A DNA stretch of 64,000 bases, from assembly GCA_020635675.1 (NCBI GenBank), contig JACJZJ010000006.1:149196-213195 (forward strand), written 5' to 3'. This stretch comes from Flavobacteriales bacterium (lineage in GTDB: Bacteria; Bacteroidota; Bacteroidia; Flavobacteriales_F; PHOS-HE28). The first letter of the stretch is position 1; the number at the start of each line of letters is the position of its first letter. Below the pieces are notes generated by a model. It was given only the letters and a program-made list of their open reading frames with translations. It did not search any database and was not told the DNA's origin. Shown here piece after piece: positions 52,105 to 60,301 of this stretch. A program made the translations under genes and the position numbers.

Positions 52105-53513
52105 TGGCGGTACAACTGGATCAGGTGCAGGACCTGGGGGATGTCCGCGGCCTCGGGATAATGGTCTAGGAGCCCTTGGTGGGCGGGGTGGTCCGCCATC
52201 AGAGCCTCCTCGAGTTGGAGCAAGGCCTCCTGAAGTTTGCCATCGCGGAGCAGGTAGCTCACCGTACGAAAGCGGTAGCGGGGGTCAAGCTTGTGCACCA
52301 GTTCGCCTTCCCGCAACTTGCGCAGCGCGGCGTCAGGGCCCTTCACCACCAGCAGCAGATCGGCATGGTCCAACCAGCCGTCGAGGTTCTCGGGTTCCTG
52401 GGTATTGAGCCGCTCATAGGCACGCAAGGACTCCTCATAGCGCCCGGCGCGACCCAGGATGTTCGCCTGATAATAGAGCGCATCTCCGTGATCGGGCGCC
52501 ACGTGTACGGCCTGCTCCAGGTCTGCAAGTGCTTCAGCGGTGCGACCCAGTTGGTCCTTCACCACGCCCCGCCCGATCCATGCATCCACCCAGTTGGGGT
52601 CCAACGCGAGCGCCTGGTCATAATGGATCAGCGCCTGTTCGAACTGCTCCATCTTTTCATAGCACTCCCCGATGTAGCTGAACGTTACCGCCTGCGGACC
52701 GTCGGTCTCCAGCGTTTCCTGGTAGCAGGCGATGGCGTCATTGAAGCGGCCCATTTGCAGAAGGTTCCGTGCCAGGCTGAAATGCGCGGAACTGAAATGG
52801 TCCTCGATCGCCAGGCAGAGCTCCAGGGCCTGGTTGCTCTCCTCCAGGCGCTCCCGCTTGGCCAGGGCATTGCCCAGATTGTACCACGCCACGAAGGAGT
52901 AAGGGTGGTCGTTCGTGAAGTTGCGGAAGAAGGTAATGCTCGCCTCGTGCGCATCGGCCAGGTCGAAGCAATAGGCGAGTTCGTACAGCACCGCCTCGTT
53001 CTCCGGGTTCATGTCCAGGGCCTGTTGCAGGCACTCGATCGCCTCGGCATACTCCTCGCAGTTCTCATGCTCAAAGGCCAGGTCCAGGTAGATCTCGTCC
53101 AGTCCCTCATCGGCCAGGTCGAGTGCACGCCTGTAATGCTCGATGGCCTTTCGGTAGTTCCGTAACTGGCCATGGATGCCGGCCTTGTGGAGGTGTACCT
53201 CCTCGTTGAAGGGTTCCAGTTTCTCGATCTTGTCCAGCACGTCGAGCGCGGCGTTGAGCCGGCCCATGCTGGTCATCACTTGGGCCTCACAGAACAGGAG
53301 GTCCACCGAAGCGGGATGCTGTTGCCGGGCGTAGTCCAGTACCTGACGCGCCCTGCGTGGCTCGCTCTGTTCAAGGTAGTGTTCGATGATCATCTCGAAC
53401 TCCTCGACGTCGAAGAAGTAGTGGTCGTTCCGGTCGAGCATGGCCTCGAAACGCTGCACGCTGTCGAGACGGTCGTCCTCCCTTTCGGGTTGGGGCAGGT
53501 GTCCTTCGCTCAT
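52101..53513 (-). CDS. Tetratricopeptide-repeat protein
   Basis: A 470-residue soluble protein of about eleven TPR units between residues 50 and 440, for example AIEHYRRALDLADEGLDEIYLDLAFEHE, AIECLQQALDMNPENEAVLYELAYCFD and ALIHYDQALALDPNWVDAWIGRGVV (quoted in parts). No signal peptide. The N-terminus is acidic. It probably acts as a protein-binding scaffold. First gene of the operon with the ComA-like and rhodanese genes; promoter box at 53539-53546. Confidence 0.88.
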   Translation of the reverse strand: MSEGHLPQPEREDDRLDSVQRFEAMLDRNDHYFFDVEEFEMIIEHYLEQSEPRRARQVLDYARQQHPASVDLLFCEAQVMTSMGRLNAALDVLDKIEKLEPFNEEVHLHKAGIHGQLRNYRKAIEHYRRALDLADEGLDEIYLDLAFEHENCEEYAEAIECLQQALDMNPENEAVLYELAYCFDLADAHEASITFFRNFTNDHPYSFVAWYNLGNALAKRERLEESNQALELCLAIEDHFSSAHFSLARNLLQMGRFNDAIACYQETLETDGPQAVTFSYIGECYEKMEQFEQALIHYDQALALDPNWVDAWIGRGVVKDQLGRTAEALADLEQAVHVAPDHGDALYYQANILGRAGRYEESLRAYERLNTQEPENLDGWLDHADLLLVVKGPDAALRKLREGELVHKLDPRYRFRTVSYLLRDGKLQEALLQLEEALMADHPAHQGLLDHYPEAADIPQVLHLIQLYRQ

Positions 53514-53538
53514 TCAGGATGATGATGAACGTTCCGGT

Positions 53539-53546
53539 CAAAGTTA
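53539..53546 (-). promoter_or_regulatory. TAnnTTTG promoter box (TAACTTTG) for TPR-comA-rhodanese
   Basis: Exact match on the minus strand, 25 bases before the ATG; divergent from the box at 53634-53641. Confidence 0.5.
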
Positions 53547-53633
53547 GGGAGTTGACGTCCGGTGGATCGGACGCCCCGGGCAAATATGAACAGGGCGGGG
53601 TGCGCACCGGCTCGTGCATCGCACCGTGGCGGG

Positions 53634-53641
53634 TACCTTTG
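53634..53641 (+). promoter_or_regulatory. TAnnTTTG promoter box (TACCTTTG) for the phosphohexomutase gene
   Basis: Exact match, 40 bases before the ATG at 53682. Confidence 0.5.
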
Positions 53642-53681
53642 CCCACCTTCATCCTTACATCGCAAGAAGCCAGCGTTCCCC

Positions 53682-55088
53682 ATGACACTTATCCGTTCGA
53701 TCTCCGGCATTCGCGGCACCATCGGGGGGCGTTCCGGTGAAGCCTTGACCCCGATCGACATCGTCCGCTACACCGCCGCCTACGCCGCATTGGTCCGCAA
53801 GCGGTCCGGGGCCGACCGACCCCTGGTCGTTGTCGGTCGCGACGCCCGTCCGAGCGGACCCATGGTGCGCGATATCGTGGTGGGCACGCTCATCGCTTCA
53901 GGCTGTGACGTGGTCGACCTCGGCCTGGCCACCACGCCCACGGTCGAGATGGCGGTGGTGGACGAGCACGCGGACGGAGGCATCATCCTCACCGCAAGCC
54001 ACAATCCCGTGCAATGGAACGCATTGAAGCTGTTGAACGAGCACGGAGAGTTCATCAGCGCAGCGGACGGTGAGGAGGTGCTGCGCATAGTGGCATCCGA
54101 TGAGGCCGGACCGGTCGGTGTGGATGCGCTCGGTTCGGTAAGCGAGGGCGGCGATCGCACGGACCGGCACATCGAGGCCATCCTCAAGTTGCCTTATGTG
54201 AACGTGGAGGCGATCCGACGGGCGGGCCTTTCCGTGGTGGTCGATGCGGTGAACTCCGTGGGGGGCATCGCTGTTCCCCGCTTGCTGGAGGCCCTGGGCG
54301 TCGGGCGCATCATTCCGCTGTACTGCCGCCCCGATGGGCGCTTCCCGCACGATCCGGAACCTCTGCCCGCCAACCTGCAGGACCTTTGCAGCATGGTGGT
54401 GAACGAGAAGGCCGACCTGGGCATCGCCGTGGATCCCGACGTGGACCGTTTGGCGCTGGTGTGCGAGAACGGTGCACTGTTCGGTGAGGAGTACACGCTC
54501 GTGGCCTGCGCGGACCATGTGCTGACCCATCGGAAGGGGGATACGGTGAGCAATCTCAGCAGCACCCGGGCGTTGGGCATGGTCAGCGAGCGGCATGGCG
54601 TGAAGCGGCATACCAGTGCCGTCGGCGAGGTGAACGTCGTAGCGCGCATGAAGGAGGTCCACGCGGTGATCGGTGGAGAAGGGAACGGAGGGGTCATCCT
54701 TCCTGAACTGCACTACGGACGTGATGCACTGGCCGGCATCGCTCTGTTCCTGACATTGCTCGCAGAACGGGGGGGGACCTGTTCGGAGTTACGGGCCACT
54801 TATCCGGACCGCACCATCAGCAAGAACAAGATCCAACTGGAACCGGGCATGGACGTGGAGGCGCTGATCGCCGCGATGCTACAACGTCATGTTGATGCAC
54901 CTCACAGCACGGAGGACGGTCTGTGGATGGCCTTCGGGGATGACTGGGTGCACCTGCGGCGCAGCAATACCGAACCGATCGTGCGCATCTATGCGGAAGC
55001 CGCTGACCGGCCACAGGCCGACGCGCTCGCCGACCGCACGATGACCGAATTGCGGGAGCTTGCCGGAACGCTGCACCATTCCCGGTAA
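53682..55088 (+). CDS. glmM: Phosphohexomutase (GlmM/ManB family)
   Basis: A 468-residue enzyme of the alpha-D-phosphohexomutase family. Start MTLIRSISGIRGTIG; active-site serine in TASHNP; metal ligands in DPDVDRLAL; sugar-binding GGEGNGG; phosphate-binding RRSNTEPIVRIYAEA. This family includes phosphoglucosamine mutase (cell wall) and phosphomannomutase (polysaccharide); the gene symbol is the best guess for a single copy next to envelope genes. The frame upstream of the ATG is noise. Ends 46 bases before the cysteine desulfurase. Confidence 0.87.
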   Translation: MTLIRSISGIRGTIGGRSGEALTPIDIVRYTAAYAALVRKRSGADRPLVVVGRDARPSGPMVRDIVVGTLIASGCDVVDLGLATTPTVEMAVVDEHADGGIILTASHNPVQWNALKLLNEHGEFISAADGEEVLRIVASDEAGPVGVDALGSVSEGGDRTDRHIEAILKLPYVNVEAIRRAGLSVVVDAVNSVGGIAVPRLLEALGVGRIIPLYCRPDGRFPHDPEPLPANLQDLCSMVVNEKADLGIAVDPDVDRLALVCENGALFGEEYTLVACADHVLTHRKGDTVSNLSSTRALGMVSERHGVKRHTSAVGEVNVVARMKEVHAVIGGEGNGGVILPELHYGRDALAGIALFLTLLAERGGTCSELRATYPDRTISKNKIQLEPGMDVEALIAAMLQRHVDAPHSTEDGLWMAFGDDWVHLRRSNTEPIVRIYAEAADRPQADALADRTMTELRELAGTLHHSR

Positions 55089-55134
55089 ATTCGCGACCGA
55101 ACGATCCCGGGCGCACCCCGCCCATGAAAAGTCC

Positions 55135-56292
55135 ATGGAGCGTACCTATCTCGACAATGCCGCCACCACGCCGATCGCGCCGGAAGTGGTGGATGCCATG
55201 CTGCCGTACCTGCGCGAGCATTTCGGCAATCCCTCCTCGATCCATGCACACGGCCGACGGACCCGGGCGGCCGTGGAACAGGCACGTCGCACCATCGCGG
55301 GACTCCTGAACTGCTCGCCCGGAGAGATCATCTTCACCTCGAGCGGCACCGAGGCCGACAACATGGCCCTCCGCTGTGCCGTGCGCGACCTGAACGCGAC
55401 GCATGTCATCTCCTCACCCACCGAGCATCACGCCATTGAACATACCTACCAGGAGATCGATCGGCAAGGACAAGCACGGGTGCACCTGGTGCGGCTCGAC
55501 GCAGAAGGCCGCGCGGACCTCGATCATCTGGAGGATCTCCTGAGGCAGCACCCAAGGGCGCTGATCTCGCTGATGCATGCCAACAACGAGATCGGCACAC
55601 GCAATGACATCAAGGCGATCGGCGAGCTCGGACGCACGCACGGTGCCGTCCTTCACAGCGACACGGTGCAGACCATGGGCCATTATCGGTTCGATCTGCA
55701 ACAGCTACCGGTGGACATGCTCACGGCCTCCGCCCACAAGTTCCATGGACCGAAGGGTGTGGGCTTCCTGTATCTCCGCTCGGGGCTCACGCTCCGGCCG
55801 TTGATCCAGGGCGGTGCCCAGGAGCGCAACATGCGGGGCGGCACGGAGAACGTGATCGGGATCGTTGGACTGGCCAAGGCGATGGAACTGGCCTACGCCG
55901 ACCTGGAGGCCCACCAGCAGCACGTGCGTGGACTGAAACAGCACATGATGGATCGGTTGCGTGCGGAGGTGCCGGATGTGGGGTTCAATGGCGACGTCGG
56001 TCCCGATTCGTTGTATACCGTGCTGAACGTCCGCTTCCCGGACGATGGGCGCGCCGAGATGCTCATTTACAACCTGGACATCGAGGGCATCTCCGTGAGC
56101 GGTGGCAGCGCCTGCAGCAGCGGCAGCAACACGGGCTCGCACGTGCTGGGTGCGCTCTACGGCGATCGCCCTGGAGCGAACATCCGGTTCTCTTTCAGCC
56201 GTTACAACACAATGGCCGAGGTCGATCGCACCGTGGACGTTCTGCTCCAGGTGTTGGGCATCCGGGAAGGTATTCCCGTGCGGAACGTCTGA
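55135..56292 (+). CDS. Cysteine desulfurase (IscS/NifS family)
   Basis: A 385-residue PLP enzyme that takes sulfur from cysteine as a persulfide for Fe-S clusters and tRNA thiolation. YLDNAATTP at the start; ANNEIGT near 160; PLP-lysine in SAHKFHGPKG; catalytic cysteine in SGGSACSSGSNTGSHVL on a long loop, as in IscS-type (class I) enzymes. It may feed MnmA (1366-2469). Start chosen at MERTYLDN. Confidence 0.94.
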   Translation: MERTYLDNAATTPIAPEVVDAMLPYLREHFGNPSSIHAHGRRTRAAVEQARRTIAGLLNCSPGEIIFTSSGTEADNMALRCAVRDLNATHVISSPTEHHAIEHTYQEIDRQGQARVHLVRLDAEGRADLDHLEDLLRQHPRALISLMHANNEIGTRNDIKAIGELGRTHGAVLHSDTVQTMGHYRFDLQQLPVDMLTASAHKFHGPKGVGFLYLRSGLTLRPLIQGGAQERNMRGGTENVIGIVGLAKAMELAYADLEAHQQHVRGLKQHMMDRLRAEVPDVGFNGDVGPDSLYTVLNVRFPDDGRAEMLIYNLDIEGISVSGGSACSSGSNTGSHVLGALYGDRPGANIRFSFSRYNTMAEVDRTVDVLLQVLGIREGIPVRNV

Positions 56293-56296
56293 CCGA

Positions 56297-56953
56297 TCAG
56301 GCCGCGTGGCCTCCGGACGCCGTGTCGCGCTCCTTCAACAGTTCCTTCCGTGAGCGGGGGAGCGTTCCGAAAATGTGGTCCCAGAGGGGTGAACTCACAC
56401 CGAAGCCCCGCTCGTTGTCGGCGAAGTGATGGAGGTTGTGGTGGCGCCAGAGCACGTTGAGCGCGTTCTTCGGGGGACGCAGGATGTGCACGGCGTAGTG
56501 CACGAAGAGGTACGAGGCATAACCCGCCTGGAACCCGCCTCCGAACGCGAAGCCCTGCGGGCCCATGAGCAGCCGGAACATCCCCAGGCAGATCACCGCG
56601 AGCACGATCGTCATCACAGGTGGCAGCGCGAGTCGCCGCTTGTCCTTGGGATGGTCGTGGTGGAACCCATGGAACAGGTAGATGAGATGCGTGCCACGGG
56701 GGCTTCCTGTCTCCATGTGGTACACATACCGATGCACCACGTACTCCACAAGTGTGAAGAAGAGCATGCCCGCGAGGAACAGGACGACCGCCGCCGCCAC
56801 GGGCACAAGGAGCACCTGCACGGCATACCAGGTCGCGGCCAGCCCCGAGCCATAGAAGAGGACCAGGGGCACGGCGATGTGCGTGCGCGTGAGGGCTTCC
56901 AGAACGGGATTCCTGAAGATGCGACCGTCATCGTTCCGGTGCTGCGCTTTCAT
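56297..56953 (-). CDS. Fatty acid/sterol hydroxylase superfamily membrane protein
   Basis: A 218-residue membrane protein with the di-iron histidine clusters: EYVVHRYVYH, HGFHHDHPKD and WRHHNLHH. The order H-x4-H, H-x2-HH and HHxxHH, and the segment FHHDHPKDKRRLALPP, match fatty acid 2-hydroxylases that act on sphingolipid or sulfonolipid acyl chains. No reductase is encoded next to it. Ends four bases after, and converges with, the cysteine desulfurase gene. Confidence 0.88.
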   Translation of the reverse strand: MKAQHRNDDGRIFRNPVLEALTRTHIAVPLVLFYGSGLAATWYAVQVLLVPVAAAVVLFLAGMLFFTLVEYVVHRYVYHMETGSPRGTHLIYLFHGFHHDHPKDKRRLALPPVMTIVLAVICLGMFRLLMGPQGFAFGGGFQAGYASYLFVHYAVHILRPPKNALNVLWRHHNLHHFADNERGFGVSSPLWDHIFGTLPRSRKELLKERDTASGGHAA

Positions 56954-57033
56954 GTTCACGTTGGATGACGTGGCCAATGTACGGAGGACCTTGGGTTCAT
57001 CGGTGGCGTCCGCGTGGGTGAGGGGGAGCGCAT

Positions 57034-57041
57034 TACATTTG
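57034..57041 (+). promoter_or_regulatory. TAnnTTTG promoter box (TACATTTG) for tRNA-Val
   Basis: Exact match seven bases before the mature tRNA 5' end, so the transcript probably starts at or very near base 1 of the tRNA. Confidence 0.5.
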
Positions 57042-57048
57042 CCGCCCC

Positions 57049-57123
57049 GGGCATTTAGCTCAGCTGGTTCAGAGCACTACCTTGACAGGGTAGGGGTCAC
57101 TGGTTCGAATCCGGTAATGCCCA
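57049..57123 (+). tRNA. tRNA-Val (anticodon GAC)
   Basis: A 75-base cloverleaf. Acceptor GGGCATT (57049-57055) pairs with AATGCCC (57116-57122), discriminator A at 57123. Anticodon stem CTACC/GGTAG encloses loop TTGACAG, anticodon GAC at 57084-57086. T-arm GGTTCGAATCC is present. The next bases are CC then G, so CCA is not encoded. A terminator follows. Confidence 0.95.
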
Positions 57124-57129
57124 CCGATC

Positions 57130-57162
57130 GCCCGCCAGGCCATGCCGCGGCGGGCTTTTTTT
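57130..57162 (+). terminator. Intrinsic terminator after tRNA-Val
   Basis: Perfect seven-bp GC stem (GCCCGCC/GGCGGGC), followed directly by seven T. The strongest terminator in the window. Confidence 0.85.
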
Positions 57163-57169
57163 CTTGATC

Positions 57170-57703
57170 ATGCAACGCCTTCCCGCCCTGCTCGCGCTGG
57201 CGGCCATCGTGGCCGTCATGATGCTGATGGTCCGCCTCGGAAAACTCGAGGACCGCTTGATGCGCTTCGAGAACGCCAATGGAGGTGCCCCGGCCCCGGC
57301 GGTCGGCGCGCCGGTACTGGCCAGAGAACCCCTGCAGGAGGTGGCCCCCTACATGGGCCGCATCCAGAACTACCTGCAGAAGTACGTGCTGGCCACCAGG
57401 GCCGGCAATGAGAAGCTCGCCTACTTCTATGTGGACGAGATCGAGGAATCCATGGAGGCCGTGGCCGACATGGACCTGATCGACCAGGGCATCCCGATCA
57501 GCGCACACATGCGCACCTATGGGCTGGCGACGATCAATACGATCGAGGACCACATGAAGGAGGACGGCCTGACCCGGGCGGATGCGGACCTCGAACTGTT
57601 GGTGAACACCTGCAATACCTGCCATGAACGCACCGGCCACGACTACGTCCACATCCAGCTTCCGACCAACTCCCGGTTCAGCGATCAGCGGTTCGAACCC
57701 TGA
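57170..57703 (+). CDS. Membrane-anchored monoheme c-type cytochrome
   Basis: A 177-residue protein. An N-terminal hydrophobic segment (LPALLALAAIVAVMMLMV) is uncleaved or a signal anchor. A helical region follows (ENANGGAP linker, then EVAPYMGRIQNYLQKYVLATRAGNEKLAYFYVDEIEESM in parts). One heme site CNTCHERTGH lies near the C-terminus (about residues 144-153). The layout of four helices ending in CxxCH recalls cytochrome c'-like (class II) proteins. Electron partners are unknown. Confidence 0.8.
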   Translation: MQRLPALLALAAIVAVMMLMVRLGKLEDRLMRFENANGGAPAPAVGAPVLAREPLQEVAPYMGRIQNYLQKYVLATRAGNEKLAYFYVDEIEESMEAVADMDLIDQGIPISAHMRTYGLATINTIEDHMKEDGLTRADADLELLVNTCNTCHERTGHDYVHIQLPTNSRFSDQRFEP

Positions 57704-57764
57704 GGATGTGACCGATCGATCATGTTGACGTCGTAAACGCGACGCATGATGTGAACTGTGCCAG

Positions 57765-58343
57765 GTGAGCAAGGTCGGCAACGAGAGTGCCCTATCGGAC
57801 GAGGAGTTGGTCGCCAGCTTGCAACAGCGGATGGACGCCGAGCGGTTCGGTGTGCTCTACGACCGCTACGCCGAGCGCGTTTTTCAGAAATGCATCGGAC
57901 TGACCCGTGACCGCGACCTCGCCAAGGACCTGACGCACGACATCTTCCTGAAGGTGTTCACCAGCCTCAAACAGTTCGACCACCGCGCCAAGTTCGGCAC
58001 CTGGCTGTACCGTGTGACCCACAATTATTGCCTGGACCACCTTCGAAAACAGCAGCGTCACAAGGAGGTCGAATTGGACGATGGCGTGGCCGGTCACCTG
58101 GTGGACGATGATCCCAACGAATTGCGGCTCATGGGCATGCGCGCCGACCGTCTGGACCAGGTGCTGGCCGCGATCGACCCCACGGACCGGGCACTGCTCC
58201 TGATGAAATACCAGGACGGGCTATCGGTGAAGGAGATCCAGGAGGTGCTTGAGGTGGGTGAGAGCGCGGTGAAGATGCGCATGATGCGCGCGCGGGAGCG
58301 GGCCATGGTCTGTTATCACGAACTTTTCTCGGAAGGAGCATGA
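57765..58343 (+). CDS. ECF-type RNA polymerase sigma factor
   Basis: A 192-residue sigma-70 factor starting at GTG. Region 2: FGVLYDRYAERVFQKCIGLTRDRDLAKDLTHDIFLKVF; region 4: DPTDRALLLMKYQDGLSVKEIQEVLEVGESAVKMRMMRARERAM (quoted in parts). No anti-sigma factor gene follows; instead the next gene is a small protein whose start overlaps the sigma stop (ATGA, 58340-58343). Target genes are not known. Confidence 0.92.
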   Translation: MSKVGNESALSDEELVASLQQRMDAERFGVLYDRYAERVFQKCIGLTRDRDLAKDLTHDIFLKVFTSLKQFDHRAKFGTWLYRVTHNYCLDHLRKQQRHKEVELDDGVAGHLVDDDPNELRLMGMRADRLDQVLAAIDPTDRALLLMKYQDGLSVKEIQEVLEVGESAVKMRMMRARERAMVCYHELFSEGA

Positions 58344-58558
58344 GCCAGAACCCCTTCCAGATCATACGTCCCACGGACAAGCCACCGGAGACCATCCGGA
58401 AGGAGGTCATGTCCAGCGTGAAGCTCGTGATGCTGCTCATGCGTTTCGTGCAGTTGTTCATGGCCGACTATGCGAGCTCGCTTTTCGACAAGGTGCGTCT
58501 CCTGGGCCCTTCCGACACGCATCCCAAGAAGAATGGCGGCCCGGGTACGGACCGATAG
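58340..58558 (+). CDS. Small protein coupled to the ECF sigma gene
   Basis: A 72-residue protein: an N-terminal MSQNPFQIIRP and a long amphipathic or membrane-facing helix (KEVMSSVKLVMLLMRFVQLFMADYA in parts). No zinc-binding HxxxCxxC motif of a ZAS anti-sigma is present. Because it is translationally coupled to the sigma factor, it might regulate it or be part of its stress response; this is inference. I do not recognise a named family. Confidence 0.65.
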   Translation: MSQNPFQIIRPTDKPPETIRKEVMSSVKLVMLLMRFVQLFMADYASSLFDKVRLLGPSDTHPKKNGGPGTDR

Positions 58559-58588
58559 ACCCTACATCCAAGCATATTCCCGCACATC

Positions 58589-59428
58589 ATGGAACTCACG
58601 GAACTTCGCCACACGCTGATCACTTCGTTCAATTCCTTCTTCGGTGGTATCGTGTCCGGCCTACCCCGGCTGACGAGCGGATTGGTGGTACTGCTCCTCG
58701 GCTGGCTCGTAGCACGACTGCTCCGTCTCTTGGTCCGTCGCGCCTGCCGCCTGGTCCACCTCGATGAACGCGCCGAAAGGCTCGGCCTTCAGAGCGTGCT
58801 GTCCCGCTTCGGCCAACTCCACCTTTCGGACCTGCTGGCGGGCCTGGTGTACTACCTCGTGCTCTTCATTTTCCTCAGCGCGGTGGCGCAGGTCATGCAC
58901 CTCGACGGCATCACCCACGCATTGGATCGCTTCCTGGCCTATCTGCCCACGCTGTTCACCGCGTTGGCGCTCTTCGCCGGGGGCTTTTGGGCTGCGGACA
59001 AGGTGAAGGCGATGGTGTCCAACCTGATGGATTCCATCGGGCTGGCCGGTGGCAAGATCGTGGCCCGGTTGCTCTTCTCGCTGATCCTGCTGTTCATGAC
59101 CATCACCGCGGTGAACGTTGCGGGGATCGACACCAGCCTGATCACCAACAACATCCTCATCCTCATCGCCGGGGTGCTCATCGCCTTCGCCATCGCCTAT
59201 GGCACCGCCTCACGCGAGATACTGACCAATATCCTCAGCAGCTACTACGGCAAGGACCGGTTCCGCCCGGGCATGCGGATCCGCATCGGGCAGGATGAGG
59301 GCGTGGTGGAGAACGTGGACAGCATCTCCATCACCCTGCGCACGGCCGATCGCTTCGTGGTGCTGCCCACGCGCGTGCTGATCAACGAGCGCATCGAGGT
59401 GCTCGATGGCGGGGCGCCGACCGAATAG
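58589..59428 (+). CDS. Mechanosensitive channel-like protein (MscS family, first)
   Basis: A 279-residue membrane protein with about five spans. The pore-lining and beta-domain region is reduced: AGVLIAFAIAYGTASREILTNILSSYYGKDRFRPGMRIRIGQDEGVVENV. That matches the MscS Sm-like domain start (VGLAxxLaSxxxNxxaGi, then pG-di), but with FAIAYGTAS instead of the canonical glycine/alanine pattern, so gating may differ. Probably a partner or diverged paralogue of the next gene. Confidence 0.82.
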   Translation: MELTELRHTLITSFNSFFGGIVSGLPRLTSGLVVLLLGWLVARLLRLLVRRACRLVHLDERAERLGLQSVLSRFGQLHLSDLLAGLVYYLVLFIFLSAVAQVMHLDGITHALDRFLAYLPTLFTALALFAGGFWAADKVKAMVSNLMDSIGLAGGKIVARLLFSLILLFMTITAVNVAGIDTSLITNNILILIAGVLIAFAIAYGTASREILTNILSSYYGKDRFRPGMRIRIGQDEGVVENVDSISITLRTADRFVVLPTRVLINERIEVLDGGAPTE

Positions 59429-59449
59429 GACCATTCAATACCAACGACC

Positions 59450-60271
59450 ATGGAACAACTCGACCTCGCCACACTAGGCCCGCGCATCTGGGCCTTCGTT
59501 CAGAATTACCTCCCCAAGGTCCTGCTCGCCCTCGTGGTGCTGTGGATCGGCCTTCGGATCATCAACATGCTCGTGCGCCTGATGCGCCGCGGCATGGATG
59601 CCCGCCACCTCGACGCCACGCTCCAACGGTTCCTCGGGAACCTCGTGGGCTGGGCGCTGAAAGCGATGCTCTTCATCAGCGTGATCCAGATGCTGGGCGT
59701 GGCCACCACCAGCTTCGTGGCGGTGCTTGGCGCGGCCGGTCTGGCAGTCGGCCTGGCCCTGCAGGGCACGCTGGCCAATTTCGCCGGGGGCGTGCTGATC
59801 CTCATCTTCCGGCCCTTCAAGGTGGGCGACCTTGTCGAGGCGCAGGGTGTGCTGGGCAACGTGAAGGAGATCCAGATATTCACCACCATCCTGCTGACGC
59901 CGGAGAACAAGACCGCGATCATCCCCAACGGGGCCATGGCCAACGGCAACATCATCAACTATTCCAAGGACGGCCGCATGCGCGTGGACCTGACCTTCGG
60001 GCTGAACTACGAGAGCCCGGTGAACACGGCCCGTGAGGTGTTGGTGGCCGCCATGCGCGAAGTGCCCAACGTGCTGCAGGATCCCGCGCCCTCCGTCACG
60101 GTGTCGAAATTGAACATCGAGGGGATGGAACTGGCGGTGCGTCCGTGGTGCGCCCCGGAACATTACTGGGATGTCTACTTTGGCGTCTACGAAGCGGGCA
60201 TCCAGGCCATCCAGAAGGCCGGATTGAAAGGACCACAGCCCAGCGTTCGTGTGCTGGGCGATCGGAACTGA
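59450..60271 (+). CDS. Small-conductance mechanosensitive channel MscS
   Basis: A 273-residue channel with three N-terminal spans and the classic MscS TM3: GAAGLAVGLALQGTLANFAGGVLILIFRPFKVGDLVEAQG, followed by TAIIPNGAMANGNIINYSKDGRMRVDLTFGL. It opens on membrane tension and protects from osmotic down-shock. 21 bases follow the preceding channel-like gene; the pair may be co-expressed with the ECF sigma factor. Confidence 0.94.
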   Translation: MEQLDLATLGPRIWAFVQNYLPKVLLALVVLWIGLRIINMLVRLMRRGMDARHLDATLQRFLGNLVGWALKAMLFISVIQMLGVATTSFVAVLGAAGLAVGLALQGTLANFAGGVLILIFRPFKVGDLVEAQGVLGNVKEIQIFTTILLTPENKTAIIPNGAMANGNIINYSKDGRMRVDLTFGLNYESPVNTAREVLVAAMREVPNVLQDPAPSVTVSKLNIEGMELAVRPWCAPEHYWDVYFGVYEAGIQAIQKAGLKGPQPSVRVLGDRN

Positions 60272-60301
60272 GAACGAACGGAACAACCCATGATCACATC
60301 C

